A DNA stretch of 64,000 bases from Cupriavidus agavae (GTDB taxonomy: Bacteria; Pseudomonadota; Gammaproteobacteria; Burkholderiales; Burkholderiaceae), in contig NZ_SGXM01000002.1 of assembly GCF_004217045.1 (NCBI RefSeq), forward strand, positions 434,001 through 498,000. Direction: 5' to 3'. How positions within the stretch are numbered: position 1 is the stretch's first letter; the number at the start of each line of letters is the position of its first letter. Shown here piece after piece: positions 57,549 to 64,000 of this stretch. Both the position numbers and the translations under genes were made by a program. A model generated the notes under the pieces. The model worked only from the letters and a program-made list of their open reading frames with translations, did no database searches and was not told the DNA's origin.

Positions 57549-59875
57549 CATGCATGGCGGCCCGCTCCCCCCTCTCACGCGCCATGCCGCGCCGCCTGGT
57601 GCTGGCGCTCTCCGCGCTGACCGCCGCACTGGCGACCAGCGCGCTCCATGCGCAGGGGATCGGCAAGGTACTCGGCCACACCGCGTACCTGGAGGTCATG
57701 GTCAATGGCGAGTCCACCGGAAGCGTCGCCCGCTTCGCCGACCGCGACGGCAAACTGCTGACGCCGCTCGACGAACTGCGCGACCTGGGCCTGCGCGCGG
57801 ACCCCGCGCTGGCCGACGCCCAGGGCATGGTGCCGCTGGACCGCCTGCCCGGCGTGGCCTACAGCTATGAGCCGGCCATGCAGCGCGTCTACCTGACCGT
57901 CGACGATACCCAACGCATGCCCACCCAGCTTGGCGCGCGCAGCCGCGTGCGGCCGCCGGTCACGCCCGGACGCGGCTTCGTGCTGAACTACGAGGCCTAT
58001 GGCCAGCCCGATTCGGGCCAGGACCTCGGCCTCTGGAGCGAGCAGCGCTTCTTCCATCCGGGCGGGGTCTTCAGCAACACGGGCGTGGCGTCGTTCTACG
58101 GGCGCGATACCCGCTACGTGCGGCTCGACACCAACTGGAGCCATGCCGATCCCACGGGCATGCAGTCGGTGCTGGTGGGTGACATGATTACCGGCGCCCT
58201 GCCCTGGTCGCGCCCGGTGCGCCTGGGCGGGTTCCAGTGGCGCCGCAACTTCGGGCTGCGGCCCGACCTGATCACCTACCCGCTGCCGGCGCTGGCCGGC
58301 TCGGCCGCCGTGCCCGGCGCGGTCGACCTCTACATCAACAACGTGCGGCAGTATTCCGGACAGGTACCCACCGGTCCGTTCGTGATCAACAACGCGCCGG
58401 CGCTGAGCGGGGCCGGCCAGGCCACCATCGTCGTGCGCGATGCGCTGGGCCGCGATATCAGCACCACGGTGCCGCTCTACGTGGATGCCCGCCTGCTGGC
58501 GGCCGGGCTGTTCGACTACTCGGTGGAGGTGGGCTTCCTGCGCAGCCAGTACGGCGTGGATTCGTTCCGCTACGATTCGGCGCCGGCCGCCAATGGCTCG
58601 GTGCGCTATGGCGTCAACGACACGCTGACCGTCGAGGGCCATGCCGAAGCCTCGCGCGGCGTGGGTATCGCGGGCGGCGGAGTGCTGTTCAAGCTGCCGG
58701 CCACCGGCGTGCTGAACCTGTCGGGCAGCGTCAGTGCCTCGGGCGGCAACCAGCTCGGCCTTGGCTACCAGTGGCGCACGCCCCGGTTCAGCATCGACCT
58801 GCAGGGTACGCGCACGTTCGGCAGCTACACAGACCTGGCGGCCCGCTCGGGAGCGCCGATGCCCAATGCGCTGTATCGCGCCACGGTCTCGGTGCCGGTG
58901 CGGCGCAACGGCAATATCGCCGCCAGCTACGTCGATCTCTCCGACCCCGTGTACGGCGCGGCGCGCATCGGCTCGCTGGCGTGGACCTCGCAGTGGAGCC
59001 GGCGCGTGTCGATGACGGCCAGCGCCTACCGCGATTTCGCGGCCGGGTCGTCGTACGGCGCCACGCTGACGCTGACCTTCCTGATCGACAGCGACACCAC
59101 GGCCTCCGCCACGGTGGGCCGCGACGACGGCCAGCCGACCATGATCGGCACCGTGAGCCATGCCACGCCGTACGAGGGCGGCTGGGGCTGGCAGTTGGGC
59201 GGCCAGAAGGGTGCCGGCACATGGCGCGGCTTCGCACAGGCCAACTTCCGGGGCCGCTATGGCGACGCCTACGGCGCGGTGCAGGACCTGCAGGGGCGCG
59301 TCAGCACGCAGTTCGGCGCCAGCGGCTCGCTGGTGGCCATGGACGGCACGGTCATGGCGGGCCGGCGCATCGACCAGAGCTTCGCGCTGGTGTCCACGGG
59401 CGGCGTGGCGGACCTGCCCGTGCTCGTGGAGAACCGCCGCATCGGCAATACCAACGCCAGCGGCCACATCCTCGTGCCGAACCTGCTGCCCTACGACGCC
59501 AACCGCATCGAGATCGACGCGCTGGCGCTGCCGGTCAACACGCGCCTCAGCTCCACGCGGCTGTCGATCGCCCCGGCGCTGCAGTCCGGCGCGCTGGCCG
59601 CGTTCTCGATCGAGTCGTATCGCGGCGGACAGGTGGTGCTGGTGGATGCCGAGGGCCAGCCGCTGCCGGCCGGCACGGTCGTCATCCACCTCGAAAGCGG
59701 CACCCGCACCGTGGTGGGCTACGACGGCCTGGCGTTCTTCGAATCGCTGAACGACCAGAACACGTTCCACGCCGAGACCGCCGATGGCGTCTGCACGGCC
59801 CGCCTGCACTACGCTGCCACCGCGGACGCGCTGCCCCGGCTCGGCCCGGTGCCCTGCCAGGCCGCCGCGCCATGA
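57545..59875 (+). CDS. Fimbrial usher (FimD/CsuD-like)
   Basis: 776-aa outer-membrane secretion pore. After a signal peptide (residues ~15-37) comes an N-domain (YLEVMVNGESTGSVARFADR), then a 24-strand barrel with LNYEAYGQP, TRYVRLDTNWSHADPTGMQS, VDLYINNVRQYSGQVPTGPF (plug region) and C-terminal domains with LVENRRIGNTNASGHILVPN, LLPYDANRIEID and GRPL-type DAEGQPLPAGT. It assembles the pilus from chaperone-subunit complexes. It overlaps both neighbours, confirming one operon. Confidence 0.92.
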   Translation: MTCMAARSPLSRAMPRRLVLALSALTAALATSALHAQGIGKVLGHTAYLEVMVNGESTGSVARFADRDGKLLTPLDELRDLGLRADPALADAQGMVPLDRLPGVAYSYEPAMQRVYLTVDDTQRMPTQLGARSRVRPPVTPGRGFVLNYEAYGQPDSGQDLGLWSEQRFFHPGGVFSNTGVASFYGRDTRYVRLDTNWSHADPTGMQSVLVGDMITGALPWSRPVRLGGFQWRRNFGLRPDLITYPLPALAGSAAVPGAVDLYINNVRQYSGQVPTGPFVINNAPALSGAGQATIVVRDALGRDISTTVPLYVDARLLAAGLFDYSVEVGFLRSQYGVDSFRYDSAPAANGSVRYGVNDTLTVEGHAEASRGVGIAGGGVLFKLPATGVLNLSGSVSASGGNQLGLGYQWRTPRFSIDLQGTRTFGSYTDLAARSGAPMPNALYRATVSVPVRRNGNIAASYVDLSDPVYGAARIGSLAWTSQWSRRVSMTASAYRDFAAGSSYGATLTLTFLIDSDTTASATVGRDDGQPTMIGTVSHATPYEGGWGWQLGGQKGAGTWRGFAQANFRGRYGDAYGAVQDLQGRVSTQFGASGSLVAMDGTVMAGRRIDQSFALVSTGGVADLPVLVENRRIGNTNASGHILVPNLLPYDANRIEIDALALPVNTRLSSTRLSIAPALQSGALAAFSIESYRGGQVVLVDAEGQPLPAGTVVIHLESGTRTVVGYDGLAFFESLNDQNTFHAETADGVCTARLHYAATADALPRLGPVPCQAAAP

Positions 59876-60846
59876 TGCGCGCCGCGCTGGTCCCGCCCGG
59901 CCTGCTTGCCTTGCTGGCCCTGCTGACCTTCAGCCCGGCCGCCCGCGCGGTCTGCACGGCCACGGCGCCGTCGATGGCGTTCGGCAACTACAGCCCGGTC
60001 AGCGGCAGCCCGGCCGATGTGCAGGGCACGATCACGGTGTCCTGCACGGGCCTGGCCGTATCGGTGCGCGTGCGGGCCTGCATCAACATCGGCACCGGCG
60101 CGGCCGGAACCACCGTGGTGCCGCGCGTGATGGCCAACGGCGCCCAGACGCTGAACTTCAACATCTACGCGAACAGCGACCGCTCGCAGGTCTGGGGCTC
60201 GCGCAGCACGGGCGCCTCGGCGCCGCCGGTGATGCTCGACTTCGGCGCGCTGCTCGGCAATGGCTCGGCCACCGCCAATTACTATGGCCGGGTGCTGGCC
60301 AACCAGACCGGCGCGCGCGCCGGCACCTACACCTCGCAGTTCACGGGCCTGAACGCCCAGGTCACCTACCTCGAATACCTGCTGCTGCCGCCCGACTGCA
60401 GCCAGATCACCGGCAACGCCATCCCCATCACCTTCACCGCCAGCGCCACCGTGGTAGCCGACTGCAACATCACCGCCACGCCGCTCGATTTCGGCTCGGT
60501 GGGGCTGCTGACCGCCAACCGCGATGCCACGAGCCAGATCACCGTGCAGTGCACCAGCGGCGCGCCGTATTCCATTGCGCTCAACGCGGGTACCGGCAAT
60601 GGCGCGAACGTGGCGAGCCGGCGCATGACGCGTACCGGCGGCGGCAACCAGACCGTCAGCTACCAGTTGTTTTCCGACTCGAATCGCACGGTGCCGTGGG
60701 GCGACGGCTCGCGCGGCACCTCCACGGTGGCCCGCCCCGGCCTGGGCACCGCGGAGACGCTCACGGTCTACGGCCGCGTGCCGCCGCAGACCACGCCCCA
60801 ACCGGGCGCCTACACCGATACGGTGACGGCCACCATCACCTACTGA
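59872..60846 (+). CDS. Two-domain SCPU protein, pilus tip adhesin candidate
   Basis: 324 aa, overlapping the usher stop (ATGA). Signal peptide ends near PAARA. Domain 1 (residues ~25-165): CTATAPSMAFGNYSPVSGSP, TVSCTGLAVSVRVRACINIG, YYGRVLANQT. Domain 2 (~200-324): a second SCPU pilin domain, DCNITATPLDFGSVG, VQCTSGAPYSIALNAG, VYGRVPPQTTPQPGAYTD. A two-domain last gene after usher is the CsuE arrangement, where the N-domain is the adhesive tip and the C-domain the pilin that joins the fibre. Confidence 0.87.
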   Translation: MMRAALVPPGLLALLALLTFSPAARAVCTATAPSMAFGNYSPVSGSPADVQGTITVSCTGLAVSVRVRACINIGTGAAGTTVVPRVMANGAQTLNFNIYANSDRSQVWGSRSTGASAPPVMLDFGALLGNGSATANYYGRVLANQTGARAGTYTSQFTGLNAQVTYLEYLLLPPDCSQITGNAIPITFTASATVVADCNITATPLDFGSVGLLTANRDATSQITVQCTSGAPYSIALNAGTGNGANVASRRMTRTGGGNQTVSYQLFSDSNRTVPWGDGSRGTSTVARPGLGTAETLTVYGRVPPQTTPQPGAYTDTVTATITY

Positions 60847-60930
60847 GCCGGGTGGGCGCGCAGATTCCGGTTGACCGCCCCGGCCGGCTGCCGCGACGAT
60901 AGCGGAACGATCCCCCGGCACCCGCCCGCC

Positions 60931-61650
60931 ATGTGTACCAACTACGCCCCCATCCAGCTGCGCATCCTGCGCGAGATCTTCGGCGTCGAGCCGCCTCCGG
61001 GCGTCTACCCCGAGGAAACCTGGCCCGACTATGCCGCGCCCATCATCCGTGGCGGCGCCGACGGGCTGCGCGATGCCGCGCTGGCCACGTTCGGCATGGT
61101 GCCGCGCCAGCGCACCCCGCCCGGCGCGCGGCGCTACGACACCACCAACGCGCGCAGCGAGACCGTGGGCCAGAAGCCCACCTTTGCCCCGGCATGGCGC
61201 CAGGGCCAGCTCTGCCTCGTGCCGGCGAGCGCCTTCTACGAATACGCCTATCCCGAAGGCGGCACGCCCGAGCGGCCGGGCAAGGCCGAGCGCTGGAAAA
61301 TCTGGCTGCCCGACGCGCCCGCGTTCGGCATCGCCGGCCTGTGGCGCGCATGGCCCGACCAGTCGCTCTCGTTCACGATGCTGACGGTCAACGCGGCCTC
61401 GCACCCGGTGTTGAACAGGATGCACCGGCCCGGCGACGAGAAGCGCTCGGTGGTCATCGTGCCGCCGGACGAGTGGGATGCGTGGCTCCAGACCCGTGAT
61501 CCCGAGGTGGCACGCAGCTTCCTGAAGCTGTTTCCGGCCAGTGCGATGCGGGCCGAGCCCGCGCCGATCGTCCGGGCGCCCCGCGCGAAGCCTCCCGCCG
61601 CCCCCGCCAAACCAGCCGAAGACGACGACATCCAGCCTTCGTTGTTCTGA
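60931..61650 (+). CDS. SRAP/YedK-HMCES family abasic-site protein
   Basis: 239 aa from the ATG at 60931, which puts the catalytic Cys at position 2 (MCTNYAPIQL). Other active-site residues sit where expected: N73 in YDTTNARSE, E104 in PASAFYEY and H165 in LNRMHRPGDE. SRAP proteins cross-link to abasic sites in single-stranded DNA to shield them during replication. The C-terminal ~40 residues are an Ala/Pro/Lys-rich disordered tail ending DDDIQPSLF, reminiscent of a sliding-clamp-binding peptide (inference). Confidence 0.92.
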   Translation: MCTNYAPIQLRILREIFGVEPPPGVYPEETWPDYAAPIIRGGADGLRDAALATFGMVPRQRTPPGARRYDTTNARSETVGQKPTFAPAWRQGQLCLVPASAFYEYAYPEGGTPERPGKAERWKIWLPDAPAFGIAGLWRAWPDQSLSFTMLTVNAASHPVLNRMHRPGDEKRSVVIVPPDEWDAWLQTRDPEVARSFLKLFPASAMRAEPAPIVRAPRAKPPAAPAKPAEDDDIQPSLF

Positions 61651-61730
61651 CCGGGCACGCGGACCCCCCGTTCGGGTGATTCGAGCGCCCCTCCGAGAGA
61701 GGGTGTCCGCCGCTGGCTTCGCCGCCCATA

Positions 61731-61772
61731 CTGACCGGCCACCGGCCATCAGAGCCGAAACCTCGGGGTCAG
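61731..61772 (+). promoter_or_regulatory. Leader stem-loop upstream of the small membrane protein
   Basis: CTGACC (61731-61736) pairs with GGTCAG (61767-61772), the latter lying 4 nt before the ATG at 61777 and overlapping the only possible ribosome site. It could repress translation; no known riboswitch recognised. Confidence 0.35.
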
Positions 61773-61776
61773 AACA

Positions 61777-61947
61777 ATGAATGCAGTCTCTTTCGTCGGA
61801 TACTTTGTTGCATTTCTGATTGTCATCATCGTCGCCGCGCGCTGGATCGCCCGGCACCACCCGGCACTGCGCGACCTCGATCCGGCCCCGCCGCCACGGC
61901 CCGCCGAACCCGGTGCGCCGGCCGCCAGCCCGCCGCGGCGGGACTGA
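61777..61947 (+). CDS. Small membrane protein (56 aa)
   Basis: MNAVSFVGYFVAFLIVIIVA begins a single membrane helix (residues ~5-22), followed by ARWIARHHPALRDLD and a Pro/Ala/Arg-rich tail ending SPPRRD. It lies 122 nt before the ChaA-type antiporter gene on the same strand. Family unknown. The Shine-Dalgarno is weak and overlaps a stem, which lowers confidence, but the clean helix-plus-tail layout is gene-like. Confidence 0.5.
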   Translation: MNAVSFVGYFVAFLIVIIVAARWIARHHPALRDLDPAPPPRPAEPGAPAASPPRRD

Positions 61948-62069
61948 AGCGGCAAAACTTCGCCCCGCCGGGAACTGCGGCCCCATCCCATTGCCTGACT
62001 CTGTTGCGCCCGCGCCATGCGGCGCGCGCGCCCGCGCCCGCGGGTGCCAATAACAAGGAATCAAGAGCA

Positions 62070-63152
62070 ATGGCAACTTCCAACAAGCTGCCAGCCTGGA
62101 CCATCTGGTCCCCGCTGGCCGCCTGGGTCGCATTCGGCCTGGGTATTCTTCTGACGGATCAGGGATGGACCGTAGCGGTGATGGCCGCCGCACTGGCCGG
62201 CGCGGTGTTTGCCGCGGTGCACCATGCCGAGGTTGTCGCCCACAAGGTCGGCGAGCCGTTCGGCACACTGGTGCTGGCGATTGCCGTGACCGTGATCGAG
62301 GTGGCCCTGATCGTCTCGGTGATGCTGTCCTCGGGCCCCGAAAAAGCCGGCCTGGCGCGCGACACCGTGTTTGCCGCCGTGATGATCATCTGCAACGGCA
62401 TCGTCGGCCTGTGCCTGTTCGTGGGCGCGCTGCATCACCGCGAGCAGGCGTTCCAGGCGCCGGGCGCCAATGCCGCCATGGCGATCCTGGTCACGCTGCT
62501 CGGCCTGACGATGATCCTGCCCAACTTCACCAGCACCACGCCGGGCCCGGTGCTGTCATCGTCGCAACTGATCTTCGCGGGCGTGATGTCGCTGGTGCTC
62601 TACGGCTGCTTCGTGTTCGTGCAGACCGTGCGCCACCGCGACTACTTCCTCGTGGAAGGCAGCCGCGACGAGAACGTGCACGCGCCGCCGCCGCCGACGA
62701 AGGTGGCCGCCGCCAGCGCGATTCTGCTGATCGTCTGCCTGGTGGCGGTGGTGGCGCTGGCCAAGCTGCTGTCGCCGTTCGTGGAGCGTGCCGTGTTCGA
62801 CGCCGGCCTGCCGCCGGCCGTGGTGGGCGTGGTGATCGCCGCGCTGGTGCTCTTGCCCGAGGGGCTCGCGGCCCTGCGCGCCGCCCGTGCCGACCGCATC
62901 CAGACCAGCCTGAACCTGGCGCTGGGCTCCGCGCTGGCCAGTATCGGCCTGACCATCCCCACCGTGGCCGCCGTCTTCGTGTTCCTGGGCCGCCCGCTGG
63001 AACTGGGCCTCGGCGCCAAGGAAATGCTGCTGCTGTTCCTGACGATGACCGTCGCGGCGCTCACGCTGGGCATGGGCCGCACGACGATCCTGCAGGGCGT
63101 GGTGCACCTGGTGATTTTTGCGGCGTATCTGTTCCTGACCGTGGTGCCTTGA
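62070..63152 (+). CDS. Cation/proton antiporter, ChaA-like (Ca2+/H+)
   Basis: 360 aa from the ATG at 62070 (AAGGA 10 nt upstream). CaCA-superfamily inner-membrane antiporter with about eleven helices in two inverted halves; the alpha-repeat motifs with catalytic acidic residues are HKVGEPFGTLVLAIAVTVIE and VIAALVLLPEGLAALRAARA. An acidic/basic hydrophilic loop separates the halves (GSRDENVHAPPPP). ChaA exports Ca2+, Na+ or K+ at alkaline pH in E. coli. Confidence 0.9.
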   Translation: MATSNKLPAWTIWSPLAAWVAFGLGILLTDQGWTVAVMAAALAGAVFAAVHHAEVVAHKVGEPFGTLVLAIAVTVIEVALIVSVMLSSGPEKAGLARDTVFAAVMIICNGIVGLCLFVGALHHREQAFQAPGANAAMAILVTLLGLTMILPNFTSTTPGPVLSSSQLIFAGVMSLVLYGCFVFVQTVRHRDYFLVEGSRDENVHAPPPPTKVAAASAILLIVCLVAVVALAKLLSPFVERAVFDAGLPPAVVGVVIAALVLLPEGLAALRAARADRIQTSLNLALGSALASIGLTIPTVAAVFVFLGRPLELGLGAKEMLLLFLTMTVAALTLGMGRTTILQGVVHLVIFAAYLFLTVVP

Positions 63153-63174
63153 GTTTCTGACTCCCGCCGGGCTT

Positions 63175-63209
63175 GGCTCCCCTCTCCCACAACGCGGCAG
63201 AGGGGAGCC
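63175..63209. terminator. Hairpin between convergent chaA-like and Bug genes
   Basis: GGCTCCCCTCT (63175-63185) and AGAGGGGAGCC (63199-63209), 11 perfect pairs; a member of the CCCTCTCCC hairpin family. Confidence 0.65.
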
Positions 63210-63216
63210 ACCACAC

Positions 63217-64000
63217 TCAATCCCCGCGTATCCCTTTCTCGCGGATCAGCGTTCCCCACTTAGCCGTTTCTTTCGCCAGATGGTCCTTCAACTGGGCCGG
63301 CGTGCTGCCGATCGGCTCCGCGCCGATGCCGGCCAGCTTCTGCTGCACCGCCGGCTTCTTCAGCGCTTCCACCATCGCGCGGTTCAGCGTGTCGATCACC
63401 GGCTGCGGCGTCCTTGCGGGCACGAAGGCGGCGAACCACGGCGACAACTCATAGCCGGGCACACCGGCCTCGGCCACCGTGGGCACGTTCGGCAGCGCCG
63501 TCGAGCGCTTGCTGGTGGTCACGGCAATCGGCGTGAGCTTGCCGCTGTCGATATGGGGCTTGGCCGAGGTGATGCTGTCGAACATGTAGTCGACCTGCCC
63601 GCCCAGCAGGTCGGTGATGGCCGGGCCCGAGCCCTTGTACGGAATATGGAGCAGGTCCACCTGCGCCATCGACGTGAACAGTTCGCCGGCCAGATGGATC
63701 GACGTACCGTTGCCGGCCGACGCGTAGGTGTACTTGCCCGGCTTCGCCCTGGCGCTGGCGATCACCTCGGCCACGGTCCTGGCGGGCGTCCTGGCCTTGT
63801 TGGCGACCAGCACGTTCGGCACCACGGCCAGCAGCGAGACCGGCGCGAAATCCTTGAGCGGATCGTAGGCCAGCTTGCCGTACAGCGCCGGGTTCACGGC
63901 CATGCCGTTGGCCACGATGATCATGGTGTAGCCATCGGCCGGCGCGCGGGCCACGAGTTCGGCGCCGATGTTGCCGCCGGCCCCGGGCCGGTTCTCGACG
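63217..64000 (-). CDS. Bug-type substrate-binding protein (TTT family), 5' end beyond the window
   Basis: Partial gene: the reading frame continues through the window edge without a start. The visible 261 codons cover most of a Bug receptor: ENRPGAGGNIGAELVARAPA at the truncated end, ADGYTMIIVANGMAVNPALY, YASAGNGTSIHLAGELFTSM, LLHIPYKGSGPAITDLLGGQ and FAAFVPARTPQPVIDTLNRA. It resembles the Bug gene at 15625-16623 in layout but differs in many positions, so it is a paralogue and not a recent copy. The ligand is unknown. Confidence 0.88.
   Translation of the reverse strand, partial: VENRPGAGGNIGAELVARAPADGYTMIIVANGMAVNPALYGKLAYDPLKDFAPVSLLAVVPNVLVANKARTPARTVAEVIASARAKPGKYTYASAGNGTSIHLAGELFTSMAQVDLLHIPYKGSGPAITDLLGGQVDYMFDSITSAKPHIDSGKLTPIAVTTSKRSTALPNVPTVAEAGVPGYELSPWFAAFVPARTPQPVIDTLNRAMVEALKKPAVQQKLAGIGAEPIGSTPAQLKDHLAKETAKWGTLIREKGIRGD

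Noticed and set aside
61948-62069. A metal riboswitch in the leader of the ChaA-like gene
   Set aside because: The gap is GC-rich and structured, but I could not match the conserved core of the yybP-ykoY or other ion riboswitch.
1-64000. tRNA, rRNA, CRISPR arrays, insertion sequences or prophage
   Set aside because: No cloverleaf with CCA/T-arm consensus, no regular repeat-spacer pattern and no transposase, integrase or phage structural gene was seen on either strand.

Overview
The window is GC-rich, densely packed chromosomal DNA that looks like a Burkholderiales betaproteobacterium, most probably Cupriavidus or a close relative. The evidence is the pair of Bug-type tripartite tricarboxylate transporter receptors, a DUF4148 protein, a GalB/GalC/LysR set, the regulator-LlpE-RND gene order known from Burkholderia CeoAB-OpcM/BpeEF-OprC, archaic chaperone-usher fimbriae, and many short intergenic CCCTCTCCC/GGGAGAGGG hairpins. 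I see no rRNA, tRNA, CRISPR array, transposase or integrase.

Layout. 0-7.6 kb: a TonB siderophore receptor with a small secreted partner, a DUF4148 protein, a ClC channel, a RidA-like protein, a nitronate monooxygenase and an SDR lacking the usual catalytic Tyr. 7.7-9.5 kb: a lipoyl-domain/E3 dihydrolipoamide dehydrogenase fusion standing alone. 9.6-11.7 kb: an A/T-richer PAAR / putative effector / putative immunity cassette. 11.8-14.0 kb: a receiver-only regulator, a cytochrome b561 and a membrane-anchored catalase-like peroxidase. 14.2-17.6 kb: galC-galB-bug with a divergent LysR gene (late gallate/protocatechuate 4,5-cleavage steps). 17.6-27.3 kb: a DHA2 exporter, a YncD/PqqU-like receptor, ChrA, small enzymes and lipoproteins, a secreted catalase and a porin. 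27.6-30.8 kb: a class A PBP and an EAL phosphodiesterase.

31.1-37.0 kb: a LacI-family regulator with a perfect palindromic operator over its own promoter, followed by a complete ABC importer and a metallophosphoesterase, all on one strand with overlapping or closely spaced genes; uptake and hydrolysis of an organophosphate is the simplest reading. 37.3-39.9 kb: a NarL-type regulator and a hybrid kinase. 40.2-45.1 kb: an old-yellow enzyme, a two-gene module of unknown function (41.5-43.1 kb) whose larger protein has a layout reminiscent of gasdermin pore-forming domains, phosphatidylserine synthase and small proteins. 45.3-53.7 kb: a complete RND efflux operon with llpE and its divergent LysR regulator. 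53.8-61.6 kb: a CPG2-like peptidase, a BON protein, a four-gene archaic fimbrial operon and an SRAP protein. 61.8-64.0 kb: a small membrane protein, a ChaA-type antiporter and a Bug receptor running off the end.

The items I think most deserve follow-up are the 41.5-43.1 kb module, the PAAR cassette, the substituted active sites (SDR, LlpE, catalase), the lipoyl-E3 fusion and two orphan minus-strand terminators that imply unannotated RNAs. All functional statements come from reading motifs and gene order; no database search was possible.
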